Origin: Hygrocybe punicea
Lineage: Eukaryota; Basidiomycota; Agaricomycetes; Agaricales; Hygrophoraceae
Assembly: GCA_963556145.1 (NCBI GenBank)
Contig: OY744465.1
Location: 744,001-808,000, forward strand
DNA length: 64,000 bases
Direction: 5' to 3'
The notes under the pieces: model-generated
What the model saw: the letters and a program-made list of their open reading frames with translations, nothing else
Database searches by the model: none
What the model was told of the DNA's origin: nothing
Shown: in pieces, positions 21,468 to 32,857 of the stretch
How the letters are laid out: each line of letters starts with the position of its first letter
Numbering within the stretch: position 1 is the stretch's first letter
Made by a program: the position numbers and the translations under genes

Positions 21468-23467
21468 ATGAAGCAGCTCGCGTCATTGCTGACCGATCTC
21501 TTGCCTAATGTTCCTCCTACGCCTCCCAAATCGCCTTTGTCGCCGGAAAAGAGATCACCATTTCTGTATTCTGTGTCTGCTCTGCCCACAATGAAAGTTC
21601 GAATCTCACGTCAGCGTCCTCTGACCTCGGCCTGTCGAAGACGCGCACTAGTCCGAACCGATTGTCTCCAGGCAGAAGCGAGCCACCCAGCAACGAAACA
21701 TCACGCAAGATGACACCGACGTCTTCCGCTGCGTCATCTCCACGCTACGCGACGAGCGTGTTGCCGCCCACGATGTCAAGACCATCTTCCCTTCGTAGAC
21801 GGCGTGATTCTGATGCTGGTTTGACGGGTCTACTCCGACGTCAGTCTGTTTACCGACGTCCGTCAATCTCCACCGACCACCGATAGTGCAAGCCCCAGTG
21901 ATAGGAGTGCCAGCAGTCTTCGGCATGTCGGTGAGGGTGCACTTGATTCCAGTTCCTCTGAAAGCGGCAGCGAAAATGGCGAAGGAAACAAGGTTTCCAG
22001 TGACGAAGAGAGTGGTCTCAGACCTCTGATATCTCCTTCCCTCAACCCCACCAGAATGGTCCCGGCTCATCCGAGTCCGCTTTCTAATGTGGCTGGCAAA
22101 CAACAATGGGCTGAAGACGAGGAGGATGGAGGCAAGGAGGACGAAGCGTCTCCCTCGCCGAGATCTACAGACACTGAATCAAGTGGTTCTTCCCCTCCGC
22201 CGCGCCCGAAGTCGCTGCGGCGCAACTCTGGCCGTATGAAATCACGAAGTCGTAGTTCAACAGTAGCATCTCTGGCCGCCCTTTCAGTTCAGCGCCTTCT
22301 GGTGAAACAAACAAGAATCGCGCAGCAGTATTCGTACGGTGATTGCTCCCGAATCGTCATTTCGCGAGGATGAGCAAAAATGTTGGAAAGGTGGTCACTG
22401 GAGGGTCATCGCATGCAAAGCAGAAGTCGCAAAGGGCGATATCCGAGTTTTTATTGATCCCCAACGAAGAACCGAGTGAAAAAGTGATACTTGTTCCTCC
22501 TGAGAAGACCAGTCAGCTCTCTGATCGAAGACCCGACATCGTTCGAGCCGACGAGCATAGGTTCCGCGAGATAAGTTGGGTTGTCCTCCGTGAGCAGTTA
22601 GAATTTTTTGGATATATCAGATTCTGTTCTACCCGAATTAATGGTGTGTGTTAGGGAGATGTCCAAACATGTGCATTGCTCTCTCTTGTGGCATCCCGAG
22701 AATTGGGTCTAGAGGAGCGGAGGACGATTCGATTCTTAGATGCCAATTCCTAGTATTTTGGTGTGACCAATATTGTTGATGGGCAGACCTTCTCTCACGA
22801 CTTCGTCTATATACCTCGGCAGCCTATCTGCGCAAGAATTCACCGTTGGAAACTCTCCGTTCCGCAACACAGGTAATCTACTCAATCACTATCATATTGA
22901 CCACGAATGTCATGCACCCCCAGCTAGAAACGACTATTTACACTTTGTGCGGTCGTTGCCGTAAACCATGTTTGTATCCTGCCAATGCACAAAGGATTGG
23001 CCACCGGCTGAAAGGAGGTTATGCATATTGTCGGAAATGTCGTGCGTATCCTGTGAACTGCTCAATTTGGTGCGTGCTTTTCAATATATGTATGTTCTCG
23101 TCTGTTCTCTAACCATTTCCTGTGTATATGATTCCTCTTGATCGACAGCCGCCTCCCTGTGAGAGCATTGCTGTTCCGGTGTTCTGTGTGCGCGCATGGA
23201 GGTCACCGAGAATGCTACCTACGCTACTACATGGAGCGGCCGATGGTGGACATCCCTTTATCGATTTTACCATATTCTCAGGTTAGAGGCCGTACTGGGT
23301 CAACTATCAGTTCTTCAATGAGTCGCGGTGGTGGCGGGTCGGATGACGAGAACGTCACTGGGTCAGACAGTGTGACAGACAGCCTGAGTGATAGCCCAAT
23401 CCAACACCATCAGTTTAATAGCATGGGAGGCCATCCATGCGCTGCCGGGTGTGGTCACATTTGTTGA
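21468..23467 (+). pseudogene. WDR24/Rtc1 (SEA/GATOR2 complex) C-terminal remnant without WD40 propeller
   Basis: The C-terminal half matches WDR24-type proteins, which act upstream of TORC1 as part of the SEA/GATOR2 complex. A Ser/Pro-rich linker (21.9-22.3 kb) leads, after frame changes, to SSFREDE and GDVQTCALLSLVASRELGL. AAYLRKNSPLETLRSATQ (22.80-22.87 kb) splices to LETTIYTLCGRCRKP, then YAYCRKCRAYPVNCSIC, LPVRALLFRCSVC and AHGGHRECYLRYY, a RING-like zinc domain. The end reads CAAGCGHIC-stop where the family has Trp after Cys, so TGG has become TGA. Introns near 22871-22921 and 23074-23149 still splice correctly. The upstream space is filled by another gene, so the WD40 domain is absent. 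Frameshifts around 22.3-22.8 kb mark decay. Confidence 0.7.
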
Positions 23468-23620
23468 GCTGCAAATGGCCGTGGAGAGTCTTTCCCGTAG
23501 AGTCATCGGCCCTCGTATTAGGGTTATAGCATCGAGCGCGTATTGCGACAAGATGTCTTGGAATGAAAATACGAACATTGTATATACATTGGCGCTACTG
23601 GTTACAATTCGTCTCGTCAT

Positions 23621-24660
23621 TCAGGCTAGTGAAATAAATATCATGGAGCGCCTCTCATATTCATTCGGTATCCGTACTAAATCCCGTGACCGGGAGCCTC
23701 TCGAACACCGTGATGACATCGACTCGCGAGAAGCAGAGAGATGCGCCATTTCAGGTGATAGCAACGCCTCCGTCGATATCTTTCTCGCGCAGTTACATCC
23801 GGGTAAGCACAGCGAGGGACTTACTGCCCTCACGGAGAAAGCTTCCGTTCGTTGCGAGGTTCCAGAGGTGCGGGCGGTGATCTGGAACGGGGAAGGACAT
23901 GCGTCAATGTCCCGCCGCCAGATGTATTTGTCGTGCACGCGAGAGGTCATCATTGCTGCGGTGATGATTCCAATCGTGTACATTCCAACTGAAGGAAATC
24001 CGTGTCAACTTTATTGGGGGTGCTGTTCGTGGAGCGTGTGACGCACCAAGTACATCGTTGATCAACAGTAATATCTCGAGAGCGAAAAATATTGACGGGG
24101 AGATACCGTCCGTCGCCGGAGTCAGAATCCAGATGGAGCAGGACAGAACTGCATTATACAGACTGCAGTCAGAAACTGGCCCAAGATGGTTTTTGTACGT
24201 GAAGAAAACTATGAAGAACAGACCAGATCCTGACAACGAGACCACGAACGCGCCAGCGGCTTCGTGTGCAACCAACTGTCGGGAATGAAATAAAGGTTTC
24301 CGGACAATCCTGCATAAGGAACCATTAATATTAGCAAGGAATGAATATGACGGGAGGCTTACGCGACTAGGGCAGCAATGACGACAACAGCCGGAATGAG
24401 GATCAAGACCCAGACAGCCGATGTCTGCGAGACCGAGGGTAGGATGAATGTGGATAAGCTGACGCTCGCAGATGATACGAGGGCCACGACACCTGGATGG
24501 GGGAGGTCAATACAAACAGCCGGCCGCTGGGGACGTAATAGTGACCATACCGAGCAAACATCTGCGAAACGTCCGAAAGTTCATGATTTGGTCAGGATGC
24601 AAGGGCGAGACTGCCTCGATGGCAGAAAGGAGGATTGGGGGAGGATTGGAGGAGACATTG
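23621..24660 (-). other. Possible eroded membrane-protein gene
   Basis: On the minus strand several hydrophobic stretches appear in frame pieces: VWVLILIPAVVVIAALVA (about 24.4 kb), GAFVVSLSGSGLFFIVFF followed by TYKNHLGP (24.2 kb), and PSIFFALEILLLI (24.09 kb). Donor-like GTAAGC and acceptor-like sites lie between them. No family is recognised and no complete model could be built; it may be noise. Confidence 0.2.
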
Positions 24661-24904
24661 CTACAAACTGACGAAATAAAGCTGGAGTGTGTGGGGCTTA
24701 GTGGGTGTGGGGCTTAGTGGAACTAGAGCGGTCCGGAGGAGCCGTTGCCAAATGCCAAATATTGGGACTCGGAGGCAGTGCCCTTCAGTCTCTCTACTAG
24801 GCCACTAGTAATCTCGACGGTGATGCTGAAGAAAGTTGTTGACGGCCCCAGTGAAGGCAGAGCAGTAAGACCTCCGGGTGGTGCTACGGGCCCAGTGAGT
24901 TCTT

Positions 24905-25147
24905 TTGTCCAAGCATTCTGAACGACAACGACAACGACACTTCCAGATTGCAGTTATCGCACCCAATCCAGTTGACCTACGTCCACCTCCCTCTCTCACA
25001 TTGAGCGGACATCATATCAGTGCCCCAGGTTCCACATTCAACGTCGTTGGAGGCGATCAGCACAATTTCCATGGATTTCCTTGTACGTCAAGCTGCCGGA
25101 GAAGCAACATCCAATGGGAAGTGCATGACGAGGAGCAGGGGCTTTGA
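24905..25147 (+). pseudogene. Fragment resembling the N-terminus of fungal NLR/STAND-type proteins
   Basis: Contains SLTLSGHHISAPGSTFNVVG directly followed by GDQHNFHG, a short motif often seen at the start of agaricomycete NACHT/STAND proteins. Nothing that follows resembles a nucleotide-binding domain before the LINE insertion at 25269, so only a stub is present. Assignment rests on one motif. Confidence 0.3.
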
Positions 25148-25778
25148 GACATTCATCGTCCTTGTGAGCATACATTTGGAAATCGAAGTCTGGAGAGTCA
25201 AGCAAGAAAAATAAGACTCAGAAGATTGCTTGCTGCCGAAGATGAGGGGCAGCATCTCACTCTAGCTTTTTTTTTTTTTTTTTTTTTTTGTCAGATTTAT
25301 TGTCCCGCAGGGTTGTACCCTATGTTGGACGTTACATGTGGGTGAAGAGTATACTAGTGAGGTAGAAAAAATATATGAAAATTGGGATCCGTCCCAATTC
25401 CTGCGCCTCTGGTTTACGAATGTAGACACGACGGAGTAAGTCCCCCGTGACCCCAGCATATCCAATGCTGTTTTAGACGTCTGGCCTGGCTGTGAGGGTG
25501 CCCGATGGTGCTAGTGGAAGTTGCGTTGTGGGGGGGTCTAGACCGTATAAGTGCTCGGCCGCCGAGGCGGGCATGCACGAGGAAGATGGGGCCGCAGGGT
25601 GGAGAAGGTGTGATGAAAGGGTGATCGTCTGTTGATGCTGTTTGTACGGTGTGAACGACGTTGAGGTCGGGCGGGCGGGGGCGGCGTAGATCTTGATGTG
25701 AGCGAGCGTGTGTGGGGGTGGCGGTGGCGGTGGGGAGTTATCAGTGATGGAAATAGCGCTGTAGATGGGTAAAGTCAG

Positions 25779-28700
25779 TCAAGTGTGGATCGGGTTGCGA
25801 ATGTCACCGAAGGAGTCCTTGAGTCTGCCTGTGCGGCGTACGAATTTTAGTAGCTCTGAAATGCCTTTCTTGTTGTTGAGGAGGTAGGTGAGGGATCGGG
25901 CTTGTGTTCTAAGTGAATTAGTCAGTGAGTGACGTGCGTTACGGTAGAGTGGACAGTCGAAGAGGAAATGGTATACGGTTTCCTTCGCTTGGGCGCATTT
26001 GGGGCAGGTTTCAGTATCGGATTTCTTGATTTTGTGTAGATAGGCGTTGAGTGGGAGATGTCCCGTGTGTATTTGTGTGAGTAGACTAGTCTGGGGGCGA
26101 GTTAAGTCAAGTGTAGTTTTAAGGAAATTGTTACAGGGGAAGTCAGGGTCGATACGGGTGAATCGTGTGTATCGTGGCGATCGTTGCCAGGCGTCCTTCC
26201 ATTGTAGTAATAATTGCTTATTGAATGATTGTTTGAGGGCCGAGGCGTTGGAGGGCAGGGGTTTGAGTCGAAGGGCATGGGGTAGGGAGTGTCGCGGGCT
26301 GGTAGTTCCTCTCACTGCTGCTTTGGCCTCTGTGTCGGCTTGTTCGTTCCCGGGGACGTCACTGTGGCTTGATATCCATTTGATAGTAATAACGAGGAGG
26401 TGGTTGGTGTCGGTGAGACGTCGGACCGCTTTGTGGAAGATGTCTAGTGTGTGTTGACCGGATTTAGGGCTTGTTCTGGTGGAGGTTAGTGCATGTATTG
26501 TCGGTTGGCAATCAATGTAGATGGAGACGTCATGTAGGAGTATTTCACGGCTTAGTAAGTGTAAGGCGAGGGTGCCAGCTATGTTTTCTGCCTCGACGTT
26601 GTGGTGAGAGTCACTGGGTCCTAGGTGGTAGCGGAGTGTTCTGACTTGTGTACGTCCATTGCGATATAGAACCGCCGCTGCGCCCACGCCTCCTTCGAGT
26701 GTGGAGCCATCCGTGTATATTTTTATGTCTGCGTTGTCGTTGTTGTGTTGTTCTATGGATTTGTCTCTGGAGTTGGGTATGGAGGTGTGGAAAGGGGGGG
26801 GGGGTATGTGAGTGTGTTGGGCGTATGGGTTCTATGTCGTGTGGGTCGATATGGAAGAGGTGGGTGAGTGTGTGGAGGGGGGATCTGTGTCTGGCGACGA
26901 GGTGTTTCGCACAACGCCGTATAAGAGCGTGTAGTGGGTGTGAGGCGGGGAGGGATGCCATTCTGATGACTGATCTGTGACAAACTTTGTGCATTAGTAA
27001 GTCGACGGGCAGAATGCCAGCGTGGAGATCCAGTAGGTCGTTTGGAGTAGTTCTGAGCGCTCCAGTGATGGGTATAGATGCCAGGCGTTGGGTTTTTGTG
27101 AGCTCGCGCATCGCTCTGACTGAGCCTTTTCTATGGGTGCCATTTGTCGTCTTGTGGACTGGGGTGTACCAAACGTCGGCTGCATAAGTCATTTTTGGGA
27201 TAGCCACGGCCGTATATAACCGTCGCATTAGCTTTCTGGGGACGCCTGATTTGGGCCGTGCTATTCTGCGAAAGAGATGGATCCATTTGGTGGTCTTGGC
27301 GATAGCGTGTTCTCGCTGTTCGTGCCATCGGAGGTGCTGGTCCATGATGATGCCAAGGAAACGATGTGTCTTGACGGGTTTAATGAGGGTGTCGTTGAGC
27401 GCGAGTGGGGGCCTCGAAATGTTGGTGCGCTGTGAGAAGTCTATCAGCGCGAATTTGCTGGTTTCAAATTTAGAATTGTGGTCCTTGGACCAGGTGAAGG
27501 CTCCGTCTTGCTTTGTCATGATGTTTTTGATGAGTCTGTTGGTTGTCGTGAAGTTTTTGCCCTCTACGTATATGGCGGCATCGTCTACGAATGCCACAGC
27601 GAGTTCGTGTTTGCCTATGGGGATGTCGAGTAAGTCAGCGTTATAGAATAAATATATTATCATGGATATCGGGTCGCCTTGGCCGATGCCATTTTTGAGG
27701 AGGATCGGGCCGGAGATATAGTCATCGAAGGCGAGGTGGGTTGTGCGGTCCGTTAGGATGTTGTTGATAAGTTGGATAATGGGTTCGGGGATGCGTCTTT
27801 GTCTCATGTTGTGGAGCAGCCGCTCCGTGACCGCGTTCGGAAATGCCCCTTCAATATCCAAAAATAGGATTGCGGCTACTCTTTTGTTCCGCCAAGCATG
27901 TTTGATGCGATGAATTAGGACGTGCATGGAGTCGGTAGTGGTTCGTCCGGGTCGCCCGCCGAAGTGGTGGGAGGGTAGGAGTTGGTGTTCTTCGACCATG
28001 GTCGTTATGGTTTCTGCGATGATAGATGTCAGTAGTTTTGGGAGGGTATTGAGTAATACGATGGGGCGATAGGCTTTGGGGATGTCATATCTTGGTTTAT
28101 CCGGTTTGCGTAGCGTGCTGGTGATGGAGTCCTTTTATGGGGCGTAATATATGTTGAGTGTGAGAATGGCGTTGAAGATGTTGTGGATGTGGTCCGAAAT
28201 GAGTGCTGTGCATTCTTTGAGTACAATGTTGGGGATACCGTCCGGGCCTGGGGCTTTGAAGGGGAGAATTTTGGCGAGGTGTTTGAAGATAAGGTCTTTG
28301 GAGATGTGTGTTGTGTAGGGGACTCGATCTGGGTATAAGTAGTCTATTGGGACCGAGGAGTGTTCAGGTGGGGGGGGAAAGAAGGAGTTAGCGATGGCCC
28401 GGCTCTTGTCTTCGTTCGACGTTGCGTAAGTTATGTGGCTGTCCGGGTGGATTATTTCCAAGGTGGGGATGGAACACTTGCCGCCGTCTCCTCTGGGGTT
28501 GTCACTGATGGGATTGGATACACACTTGTTAATCGTCCAGAGGTCGTCGTCGCTGGCTTCGTCGAGGAAGGCTGACCAGTGCTTTTCTTTGGCTTTGAGG
28601 ATTTCATTACCGTATAGGTTGCGTGCGGCCCTGTGTTCATCGTGGCTGGGGTGAGCGGCGTCTATTCAGTGCTTATAGGATAGTCGACTTAGCCTGTTTT

Positions 28701-29715
28701 TATCTCGTTTGAGCTGGTTTAGTTGCGGAGTCCACCATCATTTTGAGTGCGGGCATGGTGTGGAAATGGGGACTACAGCTTTGATAGTTGACTGTAGTAC
28801 GTTGGTCAGTGTGGATATGGCGCCGTCTAGTTGTTGTTGGGAGGTAATGGGGGCTGTAGGGGGGTGTTGTCGTAGTTGAGTGTCGAGGTGGGTGTGAAAG
28901 GTGTCCCAGTTTGTGTTGCGAAAGTTTCGTGATGGTTTGTCAGGTCTTAGTTGTGGGTGGAGAACGATGGAGGTGGATATTGGTATGTGGTCGGTGCCGG
29001 TTGGGCGTAGTTCTGGTCTGGTATTACAGGAAAGTATAAGATTGCTTGTTTTGGCGGTGCAGAAGACGTTGTCTGTTCTGGTCCAATTCTTCGTTGCCAT
29101 GGATTCGAGGGTGGGGAGGTTTTTGGGTAGCGTCATTATCATGTCGCAGTCGGCCGTGGCTTTGATGAGTAGTCTTGCTTGGGCTAGGGCTTTGGCGGTG
29201 AACAGGTGATGGTTTCGCTCTTCGTCCCATAGAGGGTGGTGTCTATTGAAGTCGCCGCACCATAGCATATGGTCCGTGTCTTGTTGGTGGAGGGTCGCTT
29301 CATGGGTTTGGGCGAAGGTGTGGAGGGTGTTGAGCGTGTCGGAGTGATGGCAATCATTATAAATGTTGAAGATGGAGAAGTTGCCTGTTGGGCTTTTGAT
29401 TCGGATCGCCGTGAGGTTGTTGGAGCCGTGGATTTTTATCTGTTCCCAGTAGTTGGTGTTGAGTTTGGTGTTAACGAAGATTACTGATCGGGTGGGTGCT
29501 TCGGAGGTGAGTCGGTCGGGTGGGTATATGACTCTCCAGTTGTGTGTGGCTTTAGTATTACCGTAGTAGTCGAAGTACGGTTCCTGTATTAGCAGAATGT
29601 CGCATTTAGTGTGGATTAGCGAGTTAATGAGATCCCAGTGAGCTTTGGCGGATTTGTTGAGGTTTATTTGCCAGACGATTAGCTGTGTCGGCTGGGGGTG
29701 TGGGTGTTCAGGCAT
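25779..29715 (-). pseudogene. LINE ORF2: endonuclease, reverse transcriptase, RNase H
   Basis: APE-type endonuclease: CDILLIQEPYFDYYGN, WCGDFNRHHPLWDE and the TDHIPI box, ending at a TGA (28738). RT: KAPGPDGIPNIVLKE, AYRPIVLLN, HHFGGRPGRTTTDSMHV, the AFVDDAAIYVEG catalytic box and KTHRFLGIIMD. RNase H: IYTDGSTLEGGVGAAAV, EAENIAG, YIDCQPTIHAL and GNEQADTEAK; then a CPKCAQAKETVYHFLFDC zinc motif and stop at 25779. ORF2 starts in a short overlap with the end of ORF1 (ATGCCTGA). Stops at about 28738, 28664 and 28134 break the frame before RT. RT and RNase H are in different frames, and the shift lies at an 11-G run (26794-26804). Confidence 0.9.
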
Positions 29716-31630
29716 TAGTCGAGGGGACTAGGTGGGAAGTACTGCCTGCTTGGTTGTCGTTCTGTGTGGGAATGTGGGGGGGTGGGGCGACGGGGGCGAC
29801 GAGTGGTTCGTCTCCCCATGCTCGAGAGGGTGGGATGGAGGTGGTGTGATGTGGTGGTGGTTGCTTCTCGAAATTGATAGTGGTTTGTCGGGTGGGTCTG
29901 GACTGGTGCCTGGAGGAGGAGGAGGGGGGGGGGGGTTGGTTGCGTGGATGGGGGTTCAGTGGTAGGTCGAAGATGGAGTGGGGAGGGGAGTAGTGTCGTG
30001 CAGCCGGGGAGAGAGGGGGGAGTGGGTAGGGAGAACGCTGTCTGTTTGGGATCGTTGAGTTGAAATTAGTAGGGGGGTGACGGTCGGATCGTGTTGGGGG
30101 GGTGGCAGTGGTGGAAGGTAAGGAATTGGGAGCTTTGGAGTAATTGTCGGGGTACAGGGATTGGGTCCATTTTTCGGCTGTGGGGAAGTAAGGTAAGAGG
30201 TTTTCCGGATTGCGATTATCCACGTCTTTACATTTTTGGATGAATGTAGGACAGTTACGGTCCCAGCTAGTGTGACCGCGTTGCCTGCAGGGAGTGCAGT
30301 AGGGGCGTGAGGGGTTGTCGCAGGATGAGGTTCGATGGTGATCTCCACATGTGCCGCAGGTGTCGATATCCGCTGGGCATCGTGCTGCGGTGTGGTTCCA
30401 TTGATGGCATCGGAGACAGCGTAGGGGTTCTTTTTTGCATTTATTGGCATTAATTCTTTTGTGGCAGACGTAGAAGCCGTTCGCTAGAATTTTGTTGGCC
30501 GTTTCGGGGGAGTCGAAGGCGAATATGGCGTGGCCACACGTTTGGTTGGGTGAGCGGTGGTCCTTTGGTTTAATCCAGTTGGCTCGTTTTATGGAGTTTT
30601 CAGGTAGGTTGTTGGTTTCTTTGATTTCCCTGAGATGTTCGGGCGTTTCCGGGTCGAAAGTTAGTGGGATGAAGAATGCTAGGATGGCGTGAGTGCGGCG
30701 CTTGATTGAAGCGTTGTGTCCAAAGTTGGTGAGGAAGGTGGTGAGGTGTTGGTCGTTGTGTAGCCATAGAGCGGTGTCGTTAGAGTTAGCCTCCAGTAGG
30801 ATACCTCCGTTTCGTAGTCTGGTGACGCCTAGGAACTTGGATGTAGGAGGGGGGGCTGTGGATTGGAGGGCTGCGTTGGCTTTTTCTGTTAGTTTTGCTA
30901 GGCTGATATCTAGCGCCTTTTTCGTTTTGGGCGAGTCTTCGACGTCGAGGAGGAATTGGCGGGCTTGTAACTGTTCTTTGGCTGTTATGCGCGGGTCTTT
31001 ATGAGTGAGGGTGGGATGTGAGTTTTGGGATAGTACTGCGTCTTTGTATGATGTGGTAGTGGATTCGAGCGTGGTCGAGGTTTTGGTGAGGTTTGCTACC
31101 GCTTGTTGTAGTTGGGTTTTGGCGTCTGTGAGGCTGGTTTCGATGTGCTCTGTAATTTTTCCTGAGATGGTTTCCAAAATGGGTTCCATCGCACGTCCGA
31201 GGGAGTCGTGAAAGTCTCCCGCCTGTCGTTTAAGCTCAGTTGTAATGGTGTCGACAAAAGTGTCAGTTCTGAGGCTAATTTCTATGGAGTCCAAGAGAAT
31301 AGCTACCGATCGGATGGCGTTGAGCGTGGTGGGTGTGATGGGGCAATTTTCCATGGTGGTGATTTGTATAAGTATGTCCGAAAGTGTGGGGATGTCGAGG
31401 TGTTGTTCGTGGTGGAGGAGTGAGTTGGTGGTGAGGAAGTTGACGGCTTGTGTTTTGGTTTCCGGTTCAGTTTGCGGGGGTGCATTGTTGACGAGGTTGT
31501 GTTCTCGTGTAGCGGCGGTTCTCGCTGCCCTTGTTTCTGGGGGGGAAGAGATTACCGTTTGTGGCAACTTACCGCGTTTGTTTTTGGATGGACCCTCGTT
31601 GGTGGTTGTCCATTGCCGTATGCCGCTCAT
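29708..31630 (-). CDS. LINE ORF1 (Gag-like, zinc-knuckle protein)
   Basis: Intact 640-aa frame. The N-terminus holds a long low-complexity and helical region. Around residue 400 there are three CCHC-type knuckles: CLRCHQWNHTAARC, CGTCGDHHRTSSC and CTPCRQRGHTSWDRNC. A Pro/Ser-rich tail follows. The product should bind element RNA and form the retrotransposition particle. The start is the first ATG near the element 5' end. Its integrity contrasts with the broken ORF2. Confidence 0.85.
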   Translation of the reverse strand: MSGIRQWTTTNEGPSKNKRGKLPQTVISSPPETRAARTAATREHNLVNNAPPQTEPETKTQAVNFLTTNSLLHHEQHLDIPTLSDILIQITTMENCPITPTTLNAIRSVAILLDSIEISLRTDTFVDTITTELKRQAGDFHDSLGRAMEPILETISGKITEHIETSLTDAKTQLQQAVANLTKTSTTLESTTTSYKDAVLSQNSHPTLTHKDPRITAKEQLQARQFLLDVEDSPKTKKALDISLAKLTEKANAALQSTAPPPTSKFLGVTRLRNGGILLEANSNDTALWLHNDQHLTTFLTNFGHNASIKRRTHAILAFFIPLTFDPETPEHLREIKETNNLPENSIKRANWIKPKDHRSPNQTCGHAIFAFDSPETANKILANGFYVCHKRINANKCKKEPLRCLRCHQWNHTAARCPADIDTCGTCGDHHRTSSCDNPSRPYCTPCRQRGHTSWDRNCPTFIQKCKDVDNRNPENLLPYFPTAEKWTQSLYPDNYSKAPNSLPSTTATPPTRSDRHPPTNFNSTIPNRQRSPYPLPPLSPAARHYSPPHSIFDLPLNPHPRNQPPPPSSSSRHQSRPTRQTTINFEKQPPPHHTTSIPPSRAWGDEPLVAPVAPPPHIPTQNDNQAGSTSHLVPSTNA

Positions 31631-31668
31631 GTCTCTTACTTTTAGTCTAATATAGTGTGGGTTGTGCT

Positions 31669-32390
31669 ACACAACAAACAAGGTTCAGGGTTCGCCCAGT
31701 GATTTGCCGGAAAAGGCTTGCCATCCCACGGTCAAGCACCTGCTCATGGTAATTCCAGGGTTCACACAATAAATTTATGTAACATTGTCGTGACGTTGGA
31801 TTCTAAGGTTGTCACATCCTTTTTCGTCTAAGGTTTACATGAGGTTGGTCGAACCCTGGGCGAACCCTGGGGATGATGTAAGCTTTCCCAAACGTCTCAA
31901 GTTTTTCTGTCCTTGTCTCTGTGTTAGACTTCTCAAATTCCTTATTTGAATCAATAAAATTTCTCTTGTGCAATCTCCCTCAGTTTCACTAAGATTTCTC
32001 ACCACAGAAACCAGGACTTGAACCATCCATGAAGGGGCAAGGCTAATATCTCGCAACGAAGAAAATATTATGTCCAAATGGGGCCTGTGGGTACATAGAT
32101 AATCATTGAGCTATGTAGATACCAGTCATTATAGTGTAACAGTTTAGAGTGTTGTATGACTGATTGGATCATTTCTACAGTGCGAGTTCGAGCCTGCCTG
32201 TGGCAAATTTATTTTGGCCTTTTGAGACAATTATGTAATAACTCCTCATTTGACTACGTTGGCTCAGTCGTACAAATAAAGGCTGTGACAGCCAAAGCCG
32301 GAAAAGGCTGACCCATGGCATGTCGAACCCTGGGCGAACGTTGGGAAAGACGAACCCTGGCCCAACCCTGGACGTTGCCGGTTGTGTAGT
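31669..32390. mobile_element. Element nested in the LINE 5' region, with tRNA-like segment
   Basis: About 720 bp between CTACACAAC (31668-31676) and GTTGTGTAG (about 32380-32389), which are inverse of each other. Words of the GAACCCTGGGCGAACCCTGG type recur near both ends in opposite orientation. Inside, TAGTGTAACAG (32132) and GAGTTCGAGCC (32184) have the spacing of tRNA A and B boxes, suggesting a SINE-like pol III promoter. Boundaries are approximate. Confidence 0.45.
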
Positions 32391-32492
32391 ATCAGGGGTG
32401 GTATAACGAAGCGCCCGAACTTATGCTGAGGACTCTTTTGGGGTCCCAGCCGGGGTACCACGCGGTAAGAGTTCAAGGACCGTTTTTCTCAC

Positions 32493-32756
32493 TCTAGCTT
32501 AAGCACGTCTTTGTAGCCAATTGGAGTCTTGGCGCCAAGTGCTTGTTGATGTTGAAACGCCCGGTAGTTGGGTCATATACCAGCTGCCACTGGATCTTTG
32601 ATGACAATGAATTGTGGCAGCCATTCCGCTATCAAATTGACTTTGATTGTCCAACCTTTGCTCATAGACTCTGAACGGCAAGTTTATGTTGTCGTGAGTC
32701 CCAAACCAGCTGTACTTGTCGACGTCGGGCAACTGCAGAAATATAACTCCACGCAT
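32493..32756 (-). pseudogene. Orphan terminal exon(s) at the LINE insertion point
   Basis: After a CAG acceptor, the minus strand reads LPDVDKYSWFGTHDNINLPF, and in another frame QLVYDPTTGRFNINKHLAPR. Both look like real protein, but the 5' exons are missing because the LtrA-like gene ends only 100 bases upstream. The first motif weakly resembles the end of Asl1-like (GH128) glycosidases; I am not sure. A stop codon (32493-32495) lies within the LINE target duplication. Confidence 0.3.
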
Positions 32757-32857
32757 ACAAATATAAAATAGTGACTTTGTAGACCTAGAAACAAACGCTC
32801 AGCCTGCGAGAAACTATGACAAAAGCAATGTCATTCCCGCGATTGCTCTCAACTACT

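Larger units (their letters stand above)
25269..32486 (-). mobile_element. Tad/I-type LINE with 14-bp target duplication
   Basis: Non-LTR retrotransposon reading right to left. The 3' poly(A) tail appears as a long T run at about 25267-25289. ORF1 (29708-31630) has zinc knuckles; ORF2 (25779-29715) has endonuclease, RT and RNase H. The same 14 bases (TCTCACTCTAGCTT) occur at 25255-25268 and 32487-32500, directly outside the element, which fits a target-site duplication and sets the ends. A separate element is nested in its 5' region (31669-32390). The three domains and RNase H place it in the Tad1/I group. Confidence 0.9.

Noticed and set aside
23388..24041. 217-aa plus-strand ORF
   Set aside because: Starts inside the WDR24 zinc-domain region in another frame and shows no motif or splice logic.
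25262..25290. Long T run as a simple-repeat locus
   Set aside because: It is the LINE poly(A) tail on the opposite strand, directly beside the target duplication.
29732..31655. Several plus-strand ORFs across the LINE
   Set aside because: Antisense of ORF1, which has clear zinc knuckles; G/T-rich composition explains the open frames.
32100..32220. A functional tRNA gene
   Set aside because: A-box-like and B-box-like words are present but no acceptor stem or full cloverleaf could be drawn; treated as SINE-like at most.
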